From an uncultured Bacteroides sp. (GTDB lineage: Bacteria; Bacteroidota; Bacteroidia; Bacteroidales; Bacteroidaceae): DNA of 64,000 nt. The position numbers and the translations under genes are program-made. The notes beneath the pieces are model-generated. The model ran no database searches. It saw only the letters and a program-made list of their open reading frames with translations, and had not been told where the DNA came from. Each line of letters opens with the position of its first letter. The first letter of the stretch is position 1. Location: the NCBI GenBank assembly GCA_944321495.1, contig CALULP010000013.1, forward strand, positions 91,882 through 155,881, read 5' to 3'. Below, one piece after another: positions 8,308-16,428 of this stretch.

Positions 8308-9675
8308 TCAGCCGAACAGCGCCCGGAAGGCTTCTTCCACCTTCCGCACGGGCACCAGTTCTATCTTTGTTTTCTTCATGTTCAGTCCCTGCACATTATG
8401 CTTGGGCAAGATGAAACGTTTGAATCCCAGTTTCTCCGCCTCGCCGATGCGCTGCTCAATGCGGTTTACCGGGCGTATTTCACCCGAAAGCCCCACCTCG
8501 CCTGCCATGCACACCTCCGGTTCGATGGCCACGTCCATGTTGCTGCTCAAAATGGCGCTGATGACCGCCAGGTCGATGGCAGGGTCGTTCACCTTCAGCC
8601 CCCCGGCAATGTTCAGGAACACATCTTTCTGTGCCAGCTTGAAGCCCACCCGCTTTTCGAGCACGGCCAGCAGCATGTTCATGCGGCGGATGTCGAAGCC
8701 CGTGGCCGAACGCTGTGGATTGCCGTAAACGGCACTGCTCACCAGCGCCTGCGTTTCTATCAGGAAGGGGCGTATGCCCTCCAGCGCCGAAGCGATGGCC
8801 ACCCCGCTCATGCCCTCGTGGTCCTGGCTGAGCAACAGTTCCGACGGGTTGCTCACCTGGCGCAGCCCGTCTTGCCGCATCTCGTAGATGCCCAGCTCGG
8901 CGGTGCTGCCAAAGCGGTTTTTGATGCTGCGCAGTATGCGGTACATATAGTGCTGGTCGCCCTCAAACTGCAGCACCGTGTCCACAATGTGCTCCAGCAC
9001 CTTGGGTCCCGCAATGCTGCCCTCCTTGTTGATGTGCCCGATAAGGATGACCGCCGTATGCGTTTCCTTGGCAAAGCGCAGGATGGAAGCCGAGCACTCC
9101 CTCACCTGTGCGATGCTGCCCGGCGAAGAGTCCAGCACCTCGGTCGATATGGTCTGAATGGAGTCGATGACCACCAGGTCGGGCTGCACGTTTTTGATGT
9201 GCACATAAATCTGTTCGAGCGACGTTTCGCACACAATCAGGCAATTGTCCGACGTGCCCGACAGCCGGTCGGCGCGCAGCTTCAGCTGGCGCACGCTTTC
9301 CTCGCCCGACACGTAGAGGATGCGTCTCTCGGGCATGCGAAGCACCGTCTGCAACACCAGGGTAGATTTCCCTATGCCCGGCTCGCCCCCTATCAGCACC
9401 AGCGACCCCTGCACCAGCCCGCCTCCCAGCACGCGGTTCAGTTCCTGGTCGTGCAGGTCGATGCGCGGTTCCTCGCCGCCCTCCACCTCGCCGATGGGCA
9501 TCGGCCTGGCCTTTCCCGGCGTACTGCCCAATGAGGGACGGCGGGCAGCAGGTTCAGGCCTTACCACCTGCTCCACATACGTGTTCCATTGCCCGCAGGC
9601 GGGGCACTTGCCAATCCACTTGGGCGACTCTTGCCCGCACTGGCTGCACACATACACAGTTTTTTCCTTTGCCAT
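8308..9675 (-). CDS. radA: DNA repair protein RadA
   Basis: RadA (Sms) is a RecA-like, hexameric ATPase that promotes branch migration during recombination repair. This 455-residue protein has the N-terminal zinc finger (Cys10, Cys13, Cys24, Cys27), Walker A GEPGIGKST (97-105), the RadA-specific KNRFGSTAELGIYEM block and a C-terminal Lon-protease-like domain (LKVNDPAIDLAVISAILSS). Length and motif order are normal. It is the first gene of a two-gene minus-strand unit with the FAD oxidoreductase. Confidence 0.96.
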   Translation of the reverse strand: MAKEKTVYVCSQCGQESPKWIGKCPACGQWNTYVEQVVRPEPAARRPSLGSTPGKARPMPIGEVEGGEEPRIDLHDQELNRVLGGGLVQGSLVLIGGEPGIGKSTLVLQTVLRMPERRILYVSGEESVRQLKLRADRLSGTSDNCLIVCETSLEQIYVHIKNVQPDLVVIDSIQTISTEVLDSSPGSIAQVRECSASILRFAKETHTAVILIGHINKEGSIAGPKVLEHIVDTVLQFEGDQHYMYRILRSIKNRFGSTAELGIYEMRQDGLRQVSNPSELLLSQDHEGMSGVAIASALEGIRPFLIETQALVSSAVYGNPQRSATGFDIRRMNMLLAVLEKRVGFKLAQKDVFLNIAGGLKVNDPAIDLAVISAILSSNMDVAIEPEVCMAGEVGLSGEIRPVNRIEQRIGEAEKLGFKRFILPKHNVQGLNMKKTKIELVPVRKVEEAFRALFG

Positions 9676-9698
9676 GGTTCGTTTCGGTTAATTCTTCG

Positions 9699-9732
9699 CA
9701 AAGGTAGGACTTTTTCCTCGCTTCCCCTCAAA
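9699..9732 (-). promoter_or_regulatory. radA: Promoter of radA
   Basis: The minus strand has TACCTTTG (9699-9706), a perfect -7 element 24 bp upstream of the start codon. TTTG at 9729-9732 is 22 bp away, slightly longer than the usual 19-20 bp spacing. Confidence 0.6.
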
Positions 9733-10082
9733 AAAGATTCCGGAGCACTTAAAAAAAGTCCGTTGGCTACTTTGCAAAGTTTATCTTAGCGTTGAAGATA
9801 TATATCTTAAGCCTTGCGATAATTATCCGAAGCTTTAAGATAATTATCTTTAGGCTTAAGATAAACTTTTCGCCGAAGCACAAAGATTTTTCCGCCGCGG
9901 TAATGCTCTTTTCCGGAAGCCTTCCAAAACAAATTGGGAAAGCATCCGGGTAATGGATTGGCCTGTCAAAAAGACGGATTATGCTTTGACGAAGAATGGG
10001 ACAACCAGGCCATGACAAACGGTAAGTTTATTTTTTATCGCAAAAAAGTAGTAAAAAGTGATAGATTGAACGATTTTATTCA
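9733..10082. other. Divergent spacer between radA and the thr operon
   Basis: This AT-rich spacer between divergently transcribed units holds the 21-bp array at 9781-9864 and, at 9770-9781, the 12-bp palindrome ACTTTGCAAAGT. I see no credible gene between 9865 and 10082; open frames there have no recognisable protein features. Confidence 0.6.
9781..9864. repeat. 21-bp tandem array, 4 units, radA-thrA spacer
   Basis: Four units of exactly 21 bp lie at 9781-9801, 9802-9822, 9823-9843 and 9844-9864. All have the frame TTATC...GATAA with minor variation, so each is a dyad. The cores diverge and alternate in orientation: the core of unit 2 (TTAAGCC..) resembles the reverse complement of that of unit 4 (..AGGCTTAA). 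Confidence 0.85.
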
Positions 10083-10090
10083 TATTTTTG
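10083..10090 (+). promoter_or_regulatory. Candidate -7 element of the thr operon leader
   Basis: TATTTTTG fits TAnnTTTG and lies 39 bp before the leader peptide start. No convincing TTTG is found at the proper -33 distance (a TTG at 10066-10068 is too close). Confidence 0.5.
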
Positions 10091-10129
10091 CGACACTTAT
10101 CAAGAAATAGTAAACGGAAACACGCCATT

Positions 10130-10198
10130 ATGATGAAAAGATACTATTCACATCACAACGTCACATCCATGACCACCATGACAACCCTTCGGGGTTAG
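10130..10198 (+). CDS. Putative threonine-operon leader peptide (22 residues)
   Basis: A short frame begins MMKRYYSHHN and continues with five threonines among residues 12-19 (T12, T15, T16, T18, T19) plus methionines 14 and 17; it ends LRG then TAG. Position and composition are those of an attenuation leader: it sits alone between a promoter and thrA, and its control codons match the end product of the operon. Its last codons lie within a UUCG-loop hairpin (10183-10196), so ribosome position would affect RNA folding. It is not obviously homologous to enterobacterial ThrL. An alternative second start is at 10133. Confidence 0.7.
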   Translation: MMKRYYSHHNVTSMTTMTTLRG

Positions 10199-10325
10199 GG
10201 AGTAGTATTTGTGTTTCTACGTGTTACACTGTTTTTCAGCCATTTCCCTTGTTCAAGGGACCTTGAAGCGGAAGCCCGCAGGCAGCGGAGCAAGCGCTTC
10301 TTCACCACATCATTCCAACTTTTTT
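10183..10325 (+). promoter_or_regulatory. Leader RNA with mutually exclusive hairpins upstream of thrA
   Basis: After the leader peptide three segments can pair in competing ways. CCCTTG (10246-10251) can pair with CAAGGG (10254-10259). TTCAAGG (10252-10258) can instead pair with CCTTGAA (10261-10267). GAAGCG (10265-10270) can pair with CGCTTC (10295-10300). A separate AACCC-TTCG-GGGTT hairpin overlaps the leader stop codon. The only T-run (10320-10325) is about 20 nt past the last stem, so a classical intrinsic terminator is not evident; the switch may act another way. Confidence 0.5.
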
Positions 10326-10353
10326 GCATCACCTTTTAAAAAAAGACCGCACA

Positions 10354-12786
10354 ATGAAAGTAATGAAATTCGGCGGGACGTCCGTAGGTTCCGCGAGCAG
10401 CATTCTCAGCGTCAAAAAGATTGTAGAGGCGCAGCAAGAGCCCACCATCATAGTCGTATCCGCCTTGGGAGGCATTACCGACAAACTGATAAACACCTCG
10501 AAAATAGCGGCATCGGGCGACCCGTCGTATGAAAATGAATTCCGCAAGATAGTGTACCGCCATGTGGAAATGGTCAAGGAAGTATTTCCCGCAGGCGAAG
10601 AACAGGCCCAACTGCAACGCCAGGTGGGCGAGCTGCTCAACGAACTGAAGGACATTTTCCAAGGCATATACCTGATAAAAGACCTGTCGCAAAAGACGTC
10701 GGACACCATCGTGAGCTACGGCGAACGCCTGTCGTCGCTGATTGCCGCACGACTAACCGGCGCAGAACTGCTGGACTCGCGCCAGTTCATCAAAACCGAA
10801 AAGAAGTACTCCAAGCATGTGCTCGACACCGAACTGACCAACCGGCTGGTGCGCGGAACCTTTGCCCACCGCCCACGGCTTGCACTGGTGCCCGGTTTCA
10901 TTGCCACGGACAAGAACACTGGGGTGGTAACCAACCTGGGACGGGGCGGTTCGGACTACACCGCCGCCATCATTGCCGCCGCGCTGGATGCCGACAGCCT
11001 GGAAATCTGGACGGATGTGGACGGCTTCATGACTGCCGACCCGCGCGTCATATCCACCGCCTATACCATCAACGAGCTGAGCTATGTGGAAGCCACCGAG
11101 CTTTGCAACTTCGGCGCCAAGGTGGTCTATCCTCCCACCATCTACCCGGTGTGCCATAAAAACATACCCATACTGATAAAAAACACGTTCAACCCCACGG
11201 GCACGGGCACCATCATCAAGCAAGAGGTGAGCGACCCGCAAAGTAAGGCCATCAAGGGCATCTCGTCCATCAACGACACCAGCCTCATCACCGTGCAGGG
11301 CTTGGGCATGGTGGGCGTCATCGGCGTGAACTACCGCATCTTCAAGGCACTGGCTAAGAACGGCATCAGCGTGTTCCTGGTATCGCAGGCATCTTCGGAA
11401 AACTCCACTTCCATCGGCGTGCGCAACGCCGACGCCGACCTGGCGTGCGAAGTACTGACGGAAGAATTTGCCAAGGAGATAGAAATGGGGGAAATATCGC
11501 CCATCCAGGCAGAAAAGGACCTTGCCACCGTGGCCATCGTAGGCGAGAACATGAAACACACGCCGGGCATTGCCGGCAAGCTGTTCGGCACGCTGGGGCG
11601 TAACGGCATCAACGTGATAGCCTGCGCACAGGGAGCCTCGGAAACCAACATCTCCTTTGTCGTGGACAGCCGCTTCCTGCGCAAGTCGCTCAACGTGATT
11701 CACGACTCCTTCTTCCTTTCCGAATACCAAGTGCTGAACCTCTTCATCTGCGGCATCGGGACGGTGGGCGGAAGCCTGATACAACAGATACACAGCCAAC
11801 GCCAAAAACTGATGCAGGAAAACGGGCTGCAACTGAACGTGGTGGGCATTGCCGATGCAACGAAAGCCATGTTTGCCCGCGAAGGCTTCGACCTGGCACA
11901 CTTCCGCGAGGAATTGCAGGAGAAGGGGAAGAAAAGCACTACCGAAACGCTGCGCAAGGAGATTATCGGGATGAACATCTTCAACTCGGTATTTGTGGAC
12001 TGTACCGCCAGCCCCGACGTGGCATCGCTGTACAAAGACTTCCTGCAACACAACATATCGGTGGTGGCAGCCAACAAGATAGCCGCCTCATCGGAATACG
12101 ACAACTACCGCGAACTGAAACAGATTGCCCGGCAACGGGGCGTCAAGTTCCTGTTCGAGACCAATGTAGGCGCCGGGCTTCCCGTCATCAACACCATCAA
12201 CGACCTGGTGCACAGCGGCGACAAGATTCTGAAGATTGAAGCCGTGTTGAGCGGCACGCTGAACTACATCTTTAACAAGCTGAGCGCGGACATCCCCTTC
12301 AGCAAAACCATCCGCATGGCACAGGAGGAGCATTACTCCGAACCCGACCCGCGCATCGACCTCAGCGGGAAAGATGTGATACGCAAGCTCGTCATCCTGG
12401 CACGCGAAGCCGGTTACCGGCTGGAACAAAGCGACGTGGAGAAGCACTTGTTCGTGCCCGACAATTTCTTCGACGGCTCGCTGGAAGACTTCTGGAAGAA
12501 AATCCCCAGCCTGGACGCCGACTTCGAAGCACGCCGCAAAGTGCTGGAGGCCGAGCACAAGCACTGGCGCTTCGTGGCACGGCTGGCAGACGGGAAAGCG
12601 TCCGTAGGACTGGAGGAAGTGGAAGCCACACACCCCTTCTATGCCTTGGAAGGCAGCAACAACATCATACTGCTTACCACAGAGCGTTACCGCGAATATC
12701 CGATGATGATACAAGGATATGGCGCCGGGGCCAGCGTGACTGCCGCCGGCGTATTTGCCGACATCATGAGCATTGCTAACGTATGA
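10354..12786 (+). CDS. thrA: Bifunctional aspartate kinase / homoserine dehydrogenase
   Basis: This 810-residue fusion catalyses the first and third steps from aspartate to homoserine. The start at 10354 is chosen because MKVMKFGGTSVG is the canonical aspartate-kinase N-terminus; an in-frame ATG at 10324 would add ten unrelated residues. The kinase spans about 1-290, two regulatory ACT domains about 310-455, and the homoserine dehydrogenase begins near 460 with the Rossmann motif ICGIGTVGGSL and contains the YSEPDPRIDLSGKDV substrate loop. Threonine feedback through the ACT domains is usual for this fusion. It overlaps or abuts the next gene and is preceded by a threonine-rich leader. Confidence 0.95.
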   Translation: MKVMKFGGTSVGSASSILSVKKIVEAQQEPTIIVVSALGGITDKLINTSKIAASGDPSYENEFRKIVYRHVEMVKEVFPAGEEQAQLQRQVGELLNELKDIFQGIYLIKDLSQKTSDTIVSYGERLSSLIAARLTGAELLDSRQFIKTEKKYSKHVLDTELTNRLVRGTFAHRPRLALVPGFIATDKNTGVVTNLGRGGSDYTAAIIAAALDADSLEIWTDVDGFMTADPRVISTAYTINELSYVEATELCNFGAKVVYPPTIYPVCHKNIPILIKNTFNPTGTGTIIKQEVSDPQSKAIKGISSINDTSLITVQGLGMVGVIGVNYRIFKALAKNGISVFLVSQASSENSTSIGVRNADADLACEVLTEEFAKEIEMGEISPIQAEKDLATVAIVGENMKHTPGIAGKLFGTLGRNGINVIACAQGASETNISFVVDSRFLRKSLNVIHDSFFLSEYQVLNLFICGIGTVGGSLIQQIHSQRQKLMQENGLQLNVVGIADATKAMFAREGFDLAHFREELQEKGKKSTTETLRKEIIGMNIFNSVFVDCTASPDVASLYKDFLQHNISVVAANKIAASSEYDNYRELKQIARQRGVKFLFETNVGAGLPVINTINDLVHSGDKILKIEAVLSGTLNYIFNKLSADIPFSKTIRMAQEEHYSEPDPRIDLSGKDVIRKLVILAREAGYRLEQSDVEKHLFVPDNFFDGSLEDFWKKIPSLDADFEARRKVLEAEHKHWRFVARLADGKASVGLEEVEATHPFYALEGSNNIILLTTERYREYPMMIQGYGAGASVTAAGVFADIMSIANV

Positions 12787-12797
12787 TTCCAACAGAT

Positions 12798-14012
12798 ATG
12801 AAGCATATTATTATTTTAGGAGACGGCATGGCCGACTGGAGCGTACCCTCGCTGGGAGGCAAGACCTTACTGCAAGCAGCCCACACGCCCCACATGGACA
12901 ACCTGGCACGGCAAGGACGCACAGGGCGCCTGATTACCGTAGCGCCGGGATTCCACCCAGGCAGCGAGGTGGCCAACATGTCGGTCATGGGCTACAACCT
13001 GCCCCGCGTGTACGAAGGACGCGGCCCGCTGGAAGCCGCCAGCATAGGCATCGACTTAAAGCCCGGCGAAATGGCCATGCGCTGCAACCTGGTTTGCATA
13101 GACGGCGACCTCATCAAGAACCACTCCGCCGGACACATCACGACAGAAGAAGCCGACATACTGGTCAAGTACCTGCAAGAGCAACTGGGCGACGAACGCA
13201 TCCATTTCTACACCGGCGTGCAATACCGCCACCTGCTTGTCGTAAAGGACGGGGACAAACGACTGGATTGCACCCCGCCCCACGATGTTCCCCTGAAGCC
13301 CTTCCGCCCCCTGCTGGTGAAGCCGGCGTGCCCCGAAGCACAGGCGACCGCCGACCTGCTGAACAACCTCATCTTGCGGTCACAAGAACTGCTCAAGAAC
13401 CACCCGGTCAACCTGAAACGCATGGCCGAAGGCAAAGACCCCGCCAACAGCATCTGGCCGTGGAGCCCCGGCTACCGGCCACAGATGGAACGCCTGTCCG
13501 ACCGCTTCCCGCAGATACGGCAAGGCGCCGTCATCTCGGCTGTCGACCTGATAAACGGCATCGGCTACTACGCCGGATTACGACGCATCAACGTGGAAGG
13601 CGCGACGGGCTTGTACGACACCAACTATGAGAACAAGGTAGCCGCAGCCCTCGAAGCCCTCCGCACCGACGACTTCGTCTACCTGCACATCGAAGCAAGC
13701 GATGAAGCCGGACATGAAGGCGACGTTCCGCTGAAAATCAGGACCATTGAAAACCTGGACAGCCGCGTGGTGGGCCCCATATACCAAGCCGTAAAGGATT
13801 GGGACGAACCGGTATCCATCGCCGTGCTGCCCGACCACCCGACGCCGTGCGAACTGCGCACCCACACGGCCGAGCCGGTACCCTTCCTGATGTGGTACCC
13901 GGAAATTACCCCGGACGAAGTACAGACCTTCGATGAAGTGGCCGCCTGCCAAGGCGCGTACGGGCTGCTGAAGGAAGACGAATTCATCAACGCTTTCATG
14001 AACAATCCATAA
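12798..14012 (+). CDS. Phosphoglycerate-mutase-like protein, proposed homoserine kinase
   Basis: About 404 residues of the archaeal-type cofactor-independent phosphoglycerate mutase fold. The N-terminus IIILGDGMADW carries the metal-binding Asp, and NMSVMGYNL, HIEASDEAGHEGD and LPDHPTPCELRTHT supply further metal ligands of the alkaline-phosphatase superfamily. In Bacteroidetes this family sits between thrA and thrC in place of a GHMP-type thrB and is proposed to phosphorylate homoserine. An alternative start at 12783 would overlap the thrA stop as ATGA; I prefer 12798, where the conserved MKHIIILGDG begins. No thrB-like gene is seen in this operon. Confidence 0.85.
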   Translation: MKHIIILGDGMADWSVPSLGGKTLLQAAHTPHMDNLARQGRTGRLITVAPGFHPGSEVANMSVMGYNLPRVYEGRGPLEAASIGIDLKPGEMAMRCNLVCIDGDLIKNHSAGHITTEEADILVKYLQEQLGDERIHFYTGVQYRHLLVVKDGDKRLDCTPPHDVPLKPFRPLLVKPACPEAQATADLLNNLILRSQELLKNHPVNLKRMAEGKDPANSIWPWSPGYRPQMERLSDRFPQIRQGAVISAVDLINGIGYYAGLRRINVEGATGLYDTNYENKVAAALEALRTDDFVYLHIEASDEAGHEGDVPLKIRTIENLDSRVVGPIYQAVKDWDEPVSIAVLPDHPTPCELRTHTAEPVPFLMWYPEITPDEVQTFDEVAACQGAYGLLKEDEFINAFMNNP

Positions 14013-14042
14013 CCCATCCAGACAACAACTATACACATTCTT

Positions 14043-15347
14043 ATGAACTATTACAGCACTAACCACCAATCGCCCGACGCCACACTGGCGGAAGCAGTCG
14101 TAAAAGGACTTGCCCCCGACCGGGGATTATACATGCCCTACTCCATAAAGGCGTTGCCGCCCTCGTTTTATGACACCATTGACACACTCAGTTTCCAAGA
14201 CATAGCCTGCCGGGTAGCCGATGCGTTCTTCGGCGAAGACATACCCGCAGACACCCTGCACGACATCGTATGCGACACGCTGAATTTCGACGTACCCTTG
14301 GTGCAGGTAAGCGAGCGCATTTACTCGCTGGAGCTTTTCCACGGGCCGACCCTGGCGTTCAAAGACGTAGGGGCACGCTTCATGGCACGCTTGCTGGGAT
14401 ACTTCATCCGCAAGGAAGGCAAAAAACAAGTCAACGTACTGGTCGCCACCTCGGGAGATACCGGCAGCGCTGTTGCCAACGGTTTCCTGGGCGTAGAAGG
14501 CATCCGCGTCTATGTGCTCTACCCCAAAGGGAAAGTCAGCGAAATACAGGAAAAACAATTTACCACGCTGGGGCAAAACATCACAGCCCTTGAAGTGGAC
14601 GGGACTTTCGACAATTGCCAGGCACTGGTGAAATCCGCGTTCATGGACAAAGAACTGAACAGGCACATGGAACTGACAAGCGCCAACTCCATCAACGTTG
14701 CACGCTTCCTGCCACAAGCCTTCTACTATTTTTACGCTTACGCGCAATGGAAACGGCAGACTGGAGGAAAAACGCCGTTGGTATGCTGCGTGCCCAGCGG
14801 GAACTTCGGCAACATCACCGCCGGCTTGTTCGGGAAACGGATGGGGCTGCCCATCGGACGTTTCATTGCCGCCAACAACCGCAACGACATCTTCTACCAA
14901 TACCTGAGGACAGGCATCTACACGCCACGCCCCAGCATAGCGACCATCGCCAACGCCATGGATGTAGGCGACCCCAGCAACTTTGCCCGGGTGCTCGACT
15001 TATACGGCGGAAGCCACGAAGCCATCGCCTCCGACATCAGTGGCGCGACTTATACCGACGAACAGATAGCCGAAACCGTGCGCCACACGTGGGAAAAGCA
15101 TCATTACCTGCTCGACCCGCACGGCGCCTGCGGATTCCGGGCTTTGTCCGAAGGATTGCGCGACGGCGAAACCGGCTTCTTCCTGGAAACCGCCCATCCG
15201 GCAAAATTCAAAGACACGGTAGAGCATATTATCCAGGAACCCGTCGCCATCCCTGCCAAGCTGCAAGCGTTCATGCAAGGGGAAAAACAAAGCATCCCCA
15301 TGGACAAGGAATTTGAGGCATTCAAACAATTCCTGATGAAACAATAA
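14043..15347 (+). CDS. thrC: Threonine synthase
   Basis: The 434-residue PLP enzyme converts O-phosphohomoserine to threonine. Lys107 in FHGPTLAFKD is the predicted Schiff-base lysine; ATSGDTGSAVANGF is the phosphate-binding loop, and the N-terminal YYSTNHQSPDATLAEAVVKGLAPDRGLYMP is characteristic of the ThrC class found in E. coli. It lies 30 bp after the kinase-like gene and completes the thr operon. Confidence 0.95.
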   Translation: MNYYSTNHQSPDATLAEAVVKGLAPDRGLYMPYSIKALPPSFYDTIDTLSFQDIACRVADAFFGEDIPADTLHDIVCDTLNFDVPLVQVSERIYSLELFHGPTLAFKDVGARFMARLLGYFIRKEGKKQVNVLVATSGDTGSAVANGFLGVEGIRVYVLYPKGKVSEIQEKQFTTLGQNITALEVDGTFDNCQALVKSAFMDKELNRHMELTSANSINVARFLPQAFYYFYAYAQWKRQTGGKTPLVCCVPSGNFGNITAGLFGKRMGLPIGRFIAANNRNDIFYQYLRTGIYTPRPSIATIANAMDVGDPSNFARVLDLYGGSHEAIASDISGATYTDEQIAETVRHTWEKHHYLLDPHGACGFRALSEGLRDGETGFFLETAHPAKFKDTVEHIIQEPVAIPAKLQAFMQGEKQSIPMDKEFEAFKQFLMKQ

Positions 15348-15385
15348 ACGACTATAACCTCCAAAAACATTATAACGAAAACGAC

Positions 15386-16258
15386 ATGCTGTTATCAACC
15401 TTACTCATTACGGAACAAGCCGTCCAGCCGGCAACAGAACACCTCGGCAAAGTGGAACAACTGATTCAAAAACTATTGGACTGGGGGCTCAATGCGGGTG
15501 GACACCTTCTCGGCGCCATACTCATATTCATCATCGGACGCTTCCTCATCTCTTTCCTGAACAGAATGTTGGCCCGCATATTGGCCAAGCGCCGCGTAGA
15601 CGCCGGCATACAGAGTTTCACAAAGAGCTTGGTCAACATCCTGCTCACCGTCCTGCTCATTGTAGCCATTGTCAACAAGCTGGGAGTAGAAACCACCTCG
15701 TTTGCCGCCCTGCTTGCCTCTGCGGGCGTAGCCGTGGGCATGGCGCTGTCGGGAAACCTGCAGAACTTCGCAGGCGGACTCATCGTCCTGTTGTTCCGCC
15801 CCTACAAGGTGGGCGATTGGATTGAAAGCCAAGGCGAATCGGGCACGGTACGTGAAATACAGATTTTCCATACCATCCTGACCACAGCCGACAACAAAGT
15901 GGTGTATATTCCCAACGGAGCCCTTAGCAGCGGCACCATTGTCAACTACAGCCGCGAAGACACCCGCCGCGTAGAATGGGGGATAGGCGTAGAATATGGG
16001 GAAAACTTTGACAAGGTCGAGGAAGTCACACGACGCCTCATCGCCGATGACAAACGCATCCTGGACACCCCCGCCCCCTACATCGCCCTCCAGACCTTGG
16101 ACGCCAGCAGTGTCAACGTCGTAATCCGCGTATGGGTGAAAAGCCCGGACTATTGGGACGTTTACTTCGACATGAACAGGACCATTTATGCAACCTTCAA
16201 CAAGGAAGGCATCGGGTTCCCGTTCCCGCAACTTACCATACACCAGGCCAAAGACTGA
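15386..16258 (+). CDS. Small-conductance mechanosensitive channel, MscS family
   Basis: The 290-residue protein has three predicted transmembrane helices (about 25-55, 68-95 and the pore helix near 100-130). The Gly/Ala-rich pore helix ASAGVAVGMALSGNLQNFAGG and the following beta domain (PYKVGDWIESQGESGTVREIQIFHT; VYIPNGALSSGTIVNYSRE) are classic MscS. It would release solutes upon hypo-osmotic shock. It starts 38 bp after thrC; co-transcription is possible but a functional link is not obvious. Confidence 0.93.
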   Translation: MLLSTLLITEQAVQPATEHLGKVEQLIQKLLDWGLNAGGHLLGAILIFIIGRFLISFLNRMLARILAKRRVDAGIQSFTKSLVNILLTVLLIVAIVNKLGVETTSFAALLASAGVAVGMALSGNLQNFAGGLIVLLFRPYKVGDWIESQGESGTVREIQIFHTILTTADNKVVYIPNGALSSGTIVNYSREDTRRVEWGIGVEYGENFDKVEEVTRRLIADDKRILDTPAPYIALQTLDASSVNVVIRVWVKSPDYWDVYFDMNRTIYATFNKEGIGFPFPQLTIHQAKD

Positions 16259-16330
16259 CAAACGACAAGCCGGCGAATGCCCGCAATTTGCCCCAGCATA
16301 ATTTCCTACTTATGTGTCGCCGGGGCGGAT

Positions 16331-16352
16331 ACAGGCATTCGCCTGTGATTTT
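16331..16352 (+). terminator. Candidate terminator after mscS-like gene
   Basis: ACAGGC-ATTC-GCCTGT (16331-16346) is followed by GATTTTATT. Part of it (GGCATTCGCC, 16334-16343) is also the reverse complement of GGCGAATGCC at 16273-16282, so an alternative longer fold exists. Confidence 0.55.
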
Positions 16353-16367
16353 ATTATAGCCAAAAAG

Positions 16368-16398
16368 TTTGCACTTTGATAGATTCTCCCTACATTTG
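16368..16398 (+). promoter_or_regulatory. Promoter of the FISUMP lipoprotein gene
   Basis: TTTG (16368-16371), 19 bp, then TACATTTG (16391-16398): full match to the Bacteroides consensus, 30 bp before the start codon. Confidence 0.75.
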
Positions 16399-16428
16399 TC
16401 ATACTAAAACAAAACCAACAGAACAGCC

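Noticed and set aside
10265-10325. Intrinsic terminator in the thr leader
   Set aside because: The last stem ends at 10300 and the T-run starts about 20 nt later with unpaired bases between, so the geometry is wrong.
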